From contig DBEI01000005.1 in NCBI GenBank assembly GCA_002294445.1, positions 1 through 5,674 on the forward strand: a stretch of 5,674 nt of DNA, given 5' to 3'. The notes under the pieces are model-generated. The model was given only the letters and a program-made list of their open reading frames with translations. It was not told the origin of the DNA and ran no database searches. The position numbers and the translations under genes are program-made. Origin of the DNA: Patescibacteria group bacterium UBA910 (GTDB lineage: Bacteria; Patescibacteriota; Minisyncoccia; Phycocordibacterales; DATDWN01). Shown piece by piece: positions 1-5,199 of this stretch. Within the stretch, counting starts at the first letter, position 1, and the number at the start of each line of letters is the position of its first letter.

Positions 1-537
1 GTTGAGTTCAATCAAATGAAAAAAGAGTATGAAGATTTAAAAGCTCTCATGAATACCACCTTGCCTTCAAATGGTGCTGGTGGTACACAAGTGATCACTG
101 CTCGGGTGTTATCCAAACCCCCGTTCACTCCCTACGATATATTTGTGGTAGATGGAGGGAGTGTGGATGGTGTACAAATGGGTGATCTCGTGTATGCGAA
201 TGATGCTCTGGTGATAGGTAGGGTTACAAAAGTCACATCTCATACATCGTACGTCACTCTGTTTTCTTCAGGTGATCAGACACAAGAATTCGTAGTGAGT
301 CGTACTGGTGTATCAGTGGCTGTGACTGGTATGGGAGGTGGAAATTTTGCACTCTATGTGCCAAAAGATTTTGATATTCAAGTGGGCGATGTGTTAAGTG
401 AACCTTCATATGGTTTGGGTGTAGTGGCTGAAGTGTATGCAGTTGATCAGACGATGCAAAATTCTTTTAAGCGAGTATATGCTCGAGTACCAAAACCAAT
501 TTTCAGGTCAACGTTTGTGCGTATAGGTGAGCTCTAA
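1..537 (+). CDS. mreC: Rod shape-determining protein MreC (C-terminal part, 5' truncated by window edge)
   Basis: The open frame runs in from the window edge, with five residues before the first Met, so the true start lies outside; 178 residues are visible. MreC is a bitopic membrane protein that links MreB, MreD and the PBP2/RodA synthase on the outer face of the cytoplasmic membrane. The visible part starts at the end of the coiled coil (charged residues EFNQMKKEYEDLKALM) and continues into the beta-rich MreC domain. Family hallmarks are ARVLSKPPFTPYDIFVVDGGSVDGVQMGD cut into its parts: an ARV strand, then DGGSVDGV, then GDLVYANDALVIGRV, a central Val-rich strand with TGMGGG, and a late VGDVL followed by GLGVVAEV. 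The N-terminal membrane helix is not visible. The stop is one base before the next gene's ATG, so the two are surely cotranscribed. The assignment rests on this domain pattern plus the downstream MreD-like and PBP2 genes. Confidence 0.88.
   Translation, partial: VEFNQMKKEYEDLKALMNTTLPSNGAGGTQVITARVLSKPPFTPYDIFVVDGGSVDGVQMGDLVYANDALVIGRVTKVTSHTSYVTLFSSGDQTQEFVVSRTGVSVAVTGMGGGNFALYVPKDFDIQVGDVLSEPSYGLGVVAEVYAVDQTMQNSFKRVYARVPKPIFRSTFVRIGEL
525..530 (+). promoter_or_regulatory. Ribosome binding site of the MreD-like gene
   Basis: AGGTGA lies inside the end of mreC, 8 bases before ATG 539. This spacing supports ATG 539 as the start. The alternative in-frame GTG at 527 lies within the site itself, so it is less likely. 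Confidence 0.6.
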
Positions 538-538
538 T

Positions 539-781
539 ATGTATGTTATGTACTACAGAATCTTTATATACATAGGACTTTTCGCTAGTTTATTTGTGTT
601 GCCGTGGTGGGTGACTATGTTGTGTGTATTTGTATACGGTATGTATTATGTGCCGGCATATGAGATTGTCTTTTTGGGTTTTATGGCGGATGTGTTGTAT
701 GGGGTTCCATATGTTTACACAATCTCAAGTGTTGTCTTGGCTTTTTCTGCGTATATGATTCGTTTGTACGTGCGTCTTTGA
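539..781 (+). CDS. mreD: Small MreD-like integral membrane protein (rod-shape determining)
   Basis: An 80-residue, very hydrophobic protein with about three to four membrane segments (roughly residues 7-21, 23-38, 42-56 and 60-77) and almost no charged residues apart from the Arg-containing C-terminus. MreD spans the cytoplasmic membrane and works with MreC and PBP2 in cell elongation. The stretch EIVFLGFMADVLYGVP resembles the conserved GF-x-x-D-hydrophobic segment of MreD proteins. Ordinary MreD is about 160 residues, so this copy is about half length. No frameshifted remainder is apparent: the next 45 bases hold a promoter and the next gene. ATG 539 is preferred over GTG 527 because AGGTGA sits 8 bases before it. 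Position between mreC and a PBP2 gene is the strongest argument. On sequence alone it could be called only a small membrane protein. Confidence 0.62.
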   Translation: MYVMYYRIFIYIGLFASLFVLPWWVTMLCVFVYGMYYVPAYEIVFLGFMADVLYGVPYVYTISSVVLAFSAYMIRLYVRL

Positions 782-787
782 TCGTAT

Positions 788-816
788 TTCGCTTCAGCGT
801 CCAATTCGGATATAAT
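788..816 (+). promoter_or_regulatory. Predicted sigma70-type promoter of the PBP2 gene, near-leaderless
   Basis: A perfect TATAAT box lies at 811-816. Seventeen bases upstream is a weak -35 candidate, TTCGCT at 788-793 (3 of 6 matches to TTGACA). A start 6-7 bases after the -10 box would fall at about 823-824, only 3-4 bases before the ATG at 827, so the mRNA would carry almost no leader. No Shine-Dalgarno site precedes the gene, which agrees with leaderless initiation. The gene may also be read through from mreC-mreD. Confidence 0.6.
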
Positions 817-826
817 ACGGACTATT

Positions 827-2524
827 ATGTGGAGTTTTTTTTCCTTCCGCTCAAAAAAACAGTATAAAGATATTGCTCCCGACGAGATTTTTCTTGATTC
901 ACAAAATTTACCAGATTTCGATATATATCAATTTGAAGGGCATATAGAAAAACCTATCTCAAAATGGTCTCTTTCGTTACTCTCTCTTTTGTTTATATGT
1001 GTGGGCGTAGTGTTTGTTTATAAGTTGTGGGTTTTACAGGTAGCTGAGAGTAGTCAGTATGCGATGAAAAGTGATAATAATCGATTGGCTGACAGTATTA
1101 TTTTCGCCAATCGTGGAGTTATCTTTGATCGTAACGAGACTCCGTTGGTATGGAATGATTTAAATGATAAAAATGGTGATTTTGCGTTGCGTGTGTATGC
1201 GACTTCAAGTGGACTATCGACTATACTGGGGTATGTAAAATATCCTACTAAAGATGCATCAGGTTTTTACTACCAAACGACATATATTCCTAAAGATGGT
1301 ATTGAAAAAATATATGATTCAGTGCTGAGTGGAAAAAATGGTGCAAAAATGACAGAGACAAATGCACGTGGCAAGGAGACATCTTTGGAGATTGTAGAGT
1401 ATCCTCATGATGGTGAAAATATACATCTCTCTATTGATGCTGGGGTACAGAAGAGTATGTATAATGCAATGCTCGATTATGCCTCACGTGCTGGGTATAG
1501 AGGTGGAGGGGGGGTGATTATGGATGTGCATTCTGGCGAAATCATTGCTATGGCAAGTTTTCCTGAATACGATTCAAATACACTGTCTATTGGTTCTGAT
1601 ACTGAAAAAATTAAAAGCTACCTCACTAACAAGAATAATCCTTTTTTGAATCGAGTGATTGGAGGACTCTATACACCAGGTTCCATTGTTAAACCTGTCA
1701 TCGCTATGGGTGTGTTAACTGAAAAAATCATAAATCCTCGTAAACAGATACTTTCTACAGGTTCATTGTCTGTACCAAACCCATACAACCCAGATAAACC
1801 AACAGTTTTTCGTGATTGGAAAGCTCATGGGTATGTGGACTTGCGCGAAGCTATCGCTGTGTCTTCAAACGTATATTTTTTTGAGGTGGGAGGTGGTTTC
1901 GGTGATCAAAAAGGACTTGGTATTTCTAATATAGAAAAATACATGCGTATGTTCGGTTTTGGAGAAAAAACAGGTATAGAAAGTTATGGAGAGAAGGCTG
2001 GGGTTATACCAAACCCTGCTTGGAAAAAAAGTCTTTTCGGTAAAGAAGAAGAGTGGAGATTGGGTGACACATACAACACATCGATCGGTCAATATGGTGT
2101 ACAAGTGACACCACTTCAAGCGGTGAGAGCGATAGGGGCAATTGCGAATAATGGTAAACTTTTGTATCCAACTCTTATTAAACCAAATACATCGTACGAA
2201 AGTCTTTCTACACCGGTACCACTTGCTGAATCAGATTTTCAAATTGTACGTGAAGGTATGCGTATGACTGTAACTCAGGGTACAGCAAAGTCGCTTAATT
2301 TTCCTTTTGTAAAAGTAGCAGCAAAGACAGGTACAGCGGAGCTTGGTCCAACAAAGAGTTTGGTAAACTCGTGGACAGTCGGCTTTTTCCCTGCAGATAA
2401 TCCAAAGTATGCGTTTGCGGTAGTGATGGAAAAGGGTAAAGCGAATAACCAGGTGGGCGCGACGTTGATTATGAAGGATGTGCTTGAATGGATGAACCTT
2501 AACGCTCCTACCTATTTTGAGTAG
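827..2524 (+). CDS. mrdA: Class B penicillin-binding protein 2 (peptidoglycan D,D-transpeptidase)
   Basis: A 565-residue transpeptidase that crosslinks peptidoglycan stem peptides on the outer face of the membrane. A cytoplasmic N-terminal tail (about 1-45) is followed by one membrane helix (about 47-70). Next comes the PBP dimerisation domain, with the signature RGVIFDRN at 96-103. The transpeptidase domain starts near GGVIMDVHSGEIIAMASFPEYD (229 onward). All three active-site motifs are present: S286-I-V-K289 in TPGSIVKP (nucleophile Ser286), S346-S-N348, and K500-T-G502. The catalytic machinery therefore looks intact. The C-terminus ends soon after the domain, with no PASTA repeats. Position behind mreC and the MreD-like gene favours the elongation enzyme PBP2 over the division enzyme FtsI/PBP3; motifs alone do not decide. 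The usual partner rodA does not follow. The N-terminal cytoplasmic tail of about 45 residues is rather long for the family. ATG 827 is chosen because the -10 box is just upstream. Confidence 0.9.
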   Translation: MWSFFSFRSKKQYKDIAPDEIFLDSQNLPDFDIYQFEGHIEKPISKWSLSLLSLLFICVGVVFVYKLWVLQVAESSQYAMKSDNNRLADSIIFANRGVIFDRNETPLVWNDLNDKNGDFALRVYATSSGLSTILGYVKYPTKDASGFYYQTTYIPKDGIEKIYDSVLSGKNGAKMTETNARGKETSLEIVEYPHDGENIHLSIDAGVQKSMYNAMLDYASRAGYRGGGGVIMDVHSGEIIAMASFPEYDSNTLSIGSDTEKIKSYLTNKNNPFLNRVIGGLYTPGSIVKPVIAMGVLTEKIINPRKQILSTGSLSVPNPYNPDKPTVFRDWKAHGYVDLREAIAVSSNVYFFEVGGGFGDQKGLGISNIEKYMRMFGFGEKTGIESYGEKAGVIPNPAWKKSLFGKEEEWRLGDTYNTSIGQYGVQVTPLQAVRAIGAIANNGKLLYPTLIKPNTSYESLSTPVPLAESDFQIVREGMRMTVTQGTAKSLNFPFVKVAAKTGTAELGPTKSLVNSWTVGFFPADNPKYAFAVVMEKGKANNQVGATLIMKDVLEWMNLNAPTYFE

Positions 2525-2552
2525 ACTTTCATATTTAGCCAATCTCATCGTC

Positions 2553-2615
2553 TAAAATGTAAAAAATATTTTCCGCCGTAGCATTAGTACGTCTACAAAT
2601 ATTTTTTACATTTTA
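2553..2615. repeat. Long AT-rich inverted repeat (19-bp perfect arms)
   Basis: The arms 2553-2571 and 2597-2615 are perfect reverse complements (19 bp), built mainly of A and T with six-base A and T runs. The 25-base loop holds a nested 4-bp stem (CGTA 2577-2580 with TACG 2588-2591). The hexamer CGTCTA also occurs twice directly, at 2549-2554 and 2590-2595. The repeat starts 28 bases after the PBP2 stop codon. It could act as an unusual bidirectional terminator or mRNA 3'-end stabiliser, or be a small dispersed palindromic element. No target-site duplication is seen at its edges. The repeat itself is certain; its role is not known. Confidence 0.75.
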
Positions 2616-2677
2616 TACGCGACCTTATCTCAAATCTGAAAGTTTAAGTGATCGTGTGGAGGGATACTTTCTAGAAC

Positions 2678-2706
2678 TTGTGTTTTTGTTTAATATATTG
2701 TATTGT
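2678..2706 (+). promoter_or_regulatory. Weak promoter candidate for the small Gly/Lys-tail gene
   Basis: TTGTGT (2678-2683) is separated by 17 bases from TATTGT (2701-2706). An overlapping alternative -10 box is TATATT at 2694-2699, which matches the consensus at 5 of 6 but lacks a good -35. Either would give a short leader containing the purine-rich ribosome binding site. Such matches are easy to find in AT-rich DNA, so this is tentative. Confidence 0.3.
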
Positions 2707-2714
2707 GATTATCG

Positions 2715-2724
2715 AAAGGGAAGG
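2715..2724 (+). promoter_or_regulatory. Ribosome binding site of the small Gly/Lys-tail gene
   Basis: AAAGGGAAGG ends 8 bases before ATG 2733. It is the clearest Shine-Dalgarno site in this half of the window and decides the start: the in-frame GTG at 2724 overlaps the site and is rejected. Confidence 0.6.
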
Positions 2725-2732
2725 TGTTTTTT

Positions 2733-2918
2733 ATGAAAAGCAGTTTGGACTATGATGGCAAGAACCTTCATCTGAAGATTGAGCTTCCTCCGTCGGAGGC
2801 CAAAAATTTGTTCAAGAAGATTTTGGATATCTTTCTCGGTGCATCCAAACCGGAAGAAAACAATAAAGGTAAGGGGTCTCAGAAAGGAGGACGTGGTGGA
2901 CATAAGGGCGGGTCGTGA
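2733..2918 (+). CDS. Small protein of unknown function with Gly/Lys-rich basic tail
   Basis: A 61-residue protein that I do not recognise. Residues 1-20 look like a short beta hairpin (alternating polar and hydrophobic residues, LDYDGKNLHLKIELPP). Residues 21-36 look like an amphipathic helix (SEAKNLFKKILDIFLG). Residues 45-61 are a low-complexity tail with 8 Gly, 5 Lys/Arg and one His, and no acidic residues, resembling RGG-type nucleic-acid-binding tails. There is no signal peptide or membrane helix. Support for a real gene: a good ribosome binding site at 2715-2724, a terminator directly at its end, and a protein-like composition. The stop codon lies inside the terminator stem, so coding and termination signals are fused. 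It stands alone between PBP2 and greA, apparently as its own transcription unit. By hand count its GC is about 45%. RNA or DNA binding is only a guess from the tail. Confidence 0.62.
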   Translation: MKSSLDYDGKNLHLKIELPPSEAKNLFKKILDIFLGASKPEENNKGKGSQKGGRGGHKGGS

Positions 2919-2941
2919 TATCACGACCCGCTGTATTTTTT
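2908..2941 (+). terminator. Rho-independent terminator after the small Gly/Lys-tail gene
   Basis: Positions 2908-2931 form a perfect 24-base palindrome (12-bp GC-rich arms centred at 2919/2920), followed by TGTA and a run of six T at 2936-2941. As RNA the centre would open into a small loop, leaving about 10 paired bases. The small gene's TGA stop (2916-2918) lies in the left arm. The T run touches the -35 box of the greA promoter. Confidence 0.85.
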
Positions 2942-2968
2942 GACCTTTTGGGGCTTTTTTGGTATAGT
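2940..2968 (+). promoter_or_regulatory. Strong sigma70-type promoter of greA
   Basis: TTGACC (2940-2945, 5 of 6) and TATAGT (2963-2968, 5 of 6) are separated by exactly 17 bases, the best promoter in the window. Transcription would start near 2974-2976, giving a leader of about 25 bases. The leader is AT-rich and has no Shine-Dalgarno site. The promoter also shows that the in-frame TTG at 2940 cannot be the start of greA. Confidence 0.8.
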
Positions 2969-2999
2969 AGTAGGCACATTAGTTAATATTTTCTATCAA

Positions 3000-3458
3000 A
3001 TGAACGAAAAAGAATATCTTACACAAGAGAAGTTTGATGAGTTTAAAAAGGAACTTGAGTACCTAAAAAGCGTAAAACGAAAAGAAGTTGCCGAAGCTCT
3101 CGAATATGCAAAATCTCTTGGTGATCTTTCAGAAAACGCAGAATATCACGAAGCACGTGATGCACAGGCGATTACAGAAGACCGTATTGCAAAACTTGAA
3201 GGAATTCTAAAATCAGCTGTAATTATCACAGAAAAAAGTACGGGTACTGTAAACGTAGGGTCTCAGATTACTGTAGAAAAAAATGGTAAGAAGCTCGACT
3301 ATACGATCGTGGGTACCGAAGAATCAGATGCGCTTGCAGGAAAAATTTCAATTCGTTCTCCATTTGGTCAGGCAGTTATCGGTAAGAAAAAAGGGGACTC
3401 ATTTACATTTGATGCACCGTCTGGTTCAGTGTCATATAAACTAGTAGATATTAAATAA
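3000..3458 (+). CDS. greA: Transcription elongation (transcript cleavage) factor GreA
   Basis: A 152-residue protein, close to the usual length of about 158. GreA enters the secondary channel of RNA polymerase and stimulates cleavage of backtracked RNA. The N-terminal antiparallel coiled coil (about 1-75) carries at its tip the diagnostic GDLSENAEYHEARD. Asp42 and Glu45 there correspond to the acidic pair (D41, E44 in E. coli) that positions the catalytic Mg2+. The C-terminal FKBP-like domain (about 80-152) ends with SPFGQAVIGKKKGD, also typical. ATG 3000 is chosen because the reading frame upstream of it is occupied by the promoter and because EKEYLTQEKF is the usual family N-terminus. It is probably a single-gene unit, with a terminator-like hairpin at 3481-3504. 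Confidence 0.96.
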   Translation: MNEKEYLTQEKFDEFKKELEYLKSVKRKEVAEALEYAKSLGDLSENAEYHEARDAQAITEDRIAKLEGILKSAVIITEKSTGTVNVGSQITVEKNGKKLDYTIVGTEESDALAGKISIRSPFGQAVIGKKKGDSFTFDAPSGSVSYKLVDIK

Positions 3459-3480
3459 ATTTCTTATCTTTCTCAACGAT

Positions 3481-3504
3481 TAGATCCGCCATCTGGCGGA
3501 TTTA
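3481..3504 (+). terminator. Hairpin after greA, probable terminator
   Basis: ATCCGCC (3484-3490) and GGCGGAT (3495-3501) pair around the 4-base loop ATCT. The stem extends by one G-U and two A-U pairs to about 10 bp. The following TTTAATT is only a weak T tract, so termination may be partial. It separates greA from the lysS promoter. Confidence 0.5.
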
Positions 3505-3509
3505 ATTGC

Positions 3510-3538
3510 TCGACTGATTTTGGTATTCAACATATAAT
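3510..3538 (+). promoter_or_regulatory. Predicted leaderless promoter of lysS
   Basis: A perfect TATAAT lies at 3533-3538, with TCGACT (3510-3515, 4 of 6) 17 bases upstream. Only six bases separate the -10 box from ATG 3545, so transcription would begin at or within one base of the start codon. No Shine-Dalgarno site is possible in such an mRNA. Translation would have to start on a leaderless message. Confidence 0.68.
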
Positions 3539-3544
3539 AGCTTC

Positions 3545-5002
3545 ATGGCATCAGAAACTGAAATTCGCGACGCGCGACTTAAAAAATTAGCACTACTTAC
3601 AGAGCGAGGTATTAACCCATATCCAGCGAAGGTTCCACGGGATTTTTCGTTAAAGGAATTAAAGGAAAATTTTGCACAAAAAGAAAGTGCAGGAGATCCC
3701 TTTTCTGTGGTTGGGCGTATCATGGCACTACGAGGGCAGGGGGCGATTTTGTTTGCTGTCCTTTTTGATGGTACAGAAAAGTTTCAAGTCATCTTGAAAA
3801 AAGATGAACTTGGAGAAGAAATGCTCTCTCTATTTGCTGATACAGTAGATATTGGTGATTTTGTTTCTGTTTCTGGTGTAGCGCTTACAAGTCAGCGTGG
3901 AGAGCCAAGCGTCCTTGCAAAGACTTGGGAGATGGGTGCAAAATCTCTCCTTCCTCTTCCAGAAAAGTGGCATGGTTTGCAAGATGTTGATGAGCGATAT
4001 CGTAAACGATATCTTGATCTACTCATGAACGATGAGGCACGTGACCTGATCTATAAAAAAAGTAAATTCTGGAACGTAACACGAGATTTTCTTACCAAAG
4101 AAGGTTTTTTGGAGGTAGAAACTCCAACACTTGAAACTACTACTGGTGGTGCAGAAGCAGAGCCATTTAAAACACATCATAATGATTATGATTTGCCTGT
4201 GTTTTTACGTATTTCAGTGGGAGAGCTTTGGCAGAAGCGACTCATGGCAGGAGGCTTTCCAAAAACATTTGAAATCGGACGAGTGTATCGAAACGAAGGT
4301 TCATCACCTGATCATTTGCAAGAATTTACTAACATGGAGTTTTACTGGGCTTTTGCAGACTACAACGATGGTATGGATTTAGTGAAGCGAATGTATCGTA
4401 CGATCGCTACAGAAGTGTTTGGAAAGACAGAATTCACCACACGAGGACATACATTTGATTTAGCACATGATTGGGCGCTTATTGATTATGCTGAGGAAAT
4501 TAAAAAACAGACAGGTGTTGATATTGCTACCGCAACCAAAGCAGAGATGGAACAAACACTTCAAAAACTTGGAGTAAAATATGAAGGAAATAATATCGAA
4601 CGACTCACTGATACGCTATGGAAGTACTGCCGAAAAAATATTTCGGGGCCGGCGTTTTTGATAAATCATCCAAAACTTGTCGCACCGCTTGCAAAAACAA
4701 ATCCTGATGGGATGTCAGTACAGCGTTTCCAGCCGATTCTTGCGGGAAGTGAAGTGGGAAATGGGTACTCAGAGCTTAATGATCCGATTGATCAGCGAGA
4801 ACGTTTTGAACTTCAACAGAAACTGATTGATGCGGGAGATAAAGAAGCAATGATGCCTGATTATGAGTTTGTGGAGATGCTTGAACACGGCATGCCTCCT
4901 ACTTGCGGGTTTGGATTTGGTGAACGTTTGTTTGCATTTTTTGCCGATAAGCCACTTCGTGAGTTGCAAACATTTCCTCTTATGAAACCAAGGATTGAGT
5001 AA
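3545..5002 (+). CDS. lysS: Lysyl-tRNA synthetase, class II
   Basis: A 485-residue cytoplasmic enzyme that charges tRNA-Lys with lysine using ATP; bacterial forms are usually about 500 residues. An N-terminal helix (about 5-22) leads into the OB-fold anticodon-binding domain (about 52-135). The linker LQDVDERYRKRYLDLL is typical. The class II catalytic core follows: motif 1 around FLTKEGFLEVETPTL (182-196), GGAEAEPFKTHHN (201-213), motif 2 with FEIGRVYRNEG (242-252) and FTNMEFYWAFADY (261-273), GNGYSELNDPIDQRERFE (405-422), and motif 3 with PPTCGFGFGER (451-461). The final FPLMKP is a LysRS hallmark that separates it from AspRS/AsnRS. Motif 3 appears one residue shorter than the common GLGIGIDR form and has Glu460 before the invariant Arg461. 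The start is set by the -10 box six bases upstream. It is followed by a strong terminator, so it is likely a single-gene unit. Confidence 0.96.
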   Translation: MASETEIRDARLKKLALLTERGINPYPAKVPRDFSLKELKENFAQKESAGDPFSVVGRIMALRGQGAILFAVLFDGTEKFQVILKKDELGEEMLSLFADTVDIGDFVSVSGVALTSQRGEPSVLAKTWEMGAKSLLPLPEKWHGLQDVDERYRKRYLDLLMNDEARDLIYKKSKFWNVTRDFLTKEGFLEVETPTLETTTGGAEAEPFKTHHNDYDLPVFLRISVGELWQKRLMAGGFPKTFEIGRVYRNEGSSPDHLQEFTNMEFYWAFADYNDGMDLVKRMYRTIATEVFGKTEFTTRGHTFDLAHDWALIDYAEEIKKQTGVDIATATKAEMEQTLQKLGVKYEGNNIERLTDTLWKYCRKNISGPAFLINHPKLVAPLAKTNPDGMSVQRFQPILAGSEVGNGYSELNDPIDQRERFELQQKLIDAGDKEAMMPDYEFVEMLEHGMPPTCGFGFGERLFAFFADKPLRELQTFPLMKPRIE

Positions 5003-5045
5003 AATTACCTCATCTACTTTGTTGTAGTCCAGACTTTGAATTTTA

Positions 5046-5083
5046 ACAAGAAACAACCACTCGAAAGAGTGGTTGTTTCTTGT
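5046..5083. terminator. Strong, probably bidirectional terminator after lysS
   Basis: The arms 5046-5062 and 5067-5083 are perfectly complementary (17 bp) around a GAAA loop closed by C-G, a stable GNRA tetraloop. The inner half of the stem is GC-richer (CCACTC/GAGTGG); the outer half is A-rich on the left and T-rich on the right (TTTCTT). This gives a U tract in either direction. It insulates lysS from the mraZ operon. Confidence 0.85.
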
Positions 5084-5097
5084 CCACACATCAGGTG

Positions 5098-5126
5098 TTG
5101 TCTAGTGGTATGAAGTGGTATAAAAT
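5098..5126 (+). promoter_or_regulatory. Predicted promoter of the mraZ-rsmH (dcw) operon
   Basis: TTGTCT (5098-5103, 4 of 6) and TAAAAT (5121-5126, 5 of 6) are 17 bases apart; TATAAA at 5119-5124 is an overlapping option with a short 15-base spacer. The start would be near 5132-5134, giving a leader of roughly 50-65 bases. The spacer contains two of the repeated AGTGGT boxes, so repressor binding would block RNA polymerase. Confidence 0.5.
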
Positions 5127-5150
5127 AGTATCTAAGTGGGAAGAAGTGGG
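5104..5150 (+). promoter_or_regulatory. Probable MraZ operator: four AGTGG(T/G) boxes
   Basis: Direct repeats AGTGGT at 5104-5109 and 5114-5119, and AGTGGG at 5135-5140 and 5145-5150. Within each pair the period is exactly 10 bp; the pairs are 21 bp apart, so all boxes face about the same side of the helix. A degenerate fifth copy, GGTGTT (4 of 6), sits one period upstream at 5094-5099. MraZ is known to bind TGGG-type direct repeats at 10-bp spacing ahead of its own operon in E. coli, and similar GTG-containing repeats in mollicutes. The position directly before mraZ fits autoregulation. The arrangement of two boxes in the promoter spacer and two just after the predicted start is seen directly; binding is inferred. 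Confidence 0.75.
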
Positions 5151-5152
5151 AT

Positions 5153-5177
5153 AAGATATTTTTCATGAGAATATCTT
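5153..5177 (+). other. Hairpin in the mraZ leader
   Basis: AAGATATT (5153-5160) and AATATCTT (5170-5177) are perfect 8-bp inverted repeats around a 9-base loop, which contains an ATG at 5165. The structure lies just after the last AGTGGG box and just before GGAG (5179-5182). The stem is AT-rich and only modestly stable. A role in translation control of mraZ is possible but unproven. Confidence 0.4.
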
Positions 5178-5199
5178 TGGAGTAATGATTAAAACCTAC

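Noticed and set aside
1508..1514. Run of seven G inside the PBP2 gene, a possible phase-variation or sequencing-error site.
   Set aside because: The frame is intact through it and it encodes the Gly-rich start of the transpeptidase domain; nothing else suggests slippage.
2231..2548. Minus-strand open frame opposite the end of the PBP2 gene.
   Set aside because: Cys/Arg/His-rich translation without protein-like pattern, fully antisense to conserved PBP2 sequence including the KTG motif.
2638..2671. GAAAGT / ACTTTC inverted repeat between PBP2 and the small gene, as a possible riboswitch or small RNA.
   Set aside because: Only 6 bp (8 with a bulge) around a 22-base loop, with no recognisable RNA family features.
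2709..2924. Minus-strand open frame opposite the small Gly/Lys-tail gene.
   Set aside because: The + strand frame has a good ribosome binding site and a terminator in the correct orientation; the minus frame would start within the palindrome and has neither.
2940..2999. N-terminal extension of GreA by 20 hydrophobic residues from TTG 2940, suggesting a membrane-anchored form.
   Set aside because: The stretch contains a near-consensus -35/-10 promoter with 17-bp spacing, and GreA homologues begin at the ATG 3000 equivalent.
3996..4013. Perfect 8-bp inverted repeat within lysS (GATATCGT / ACGATATC).
   Set aside because: It results from the repeated Arg-Tyr residues of the conserved RYRKRYLDLL segment using the same codons, so no separate function is needed.
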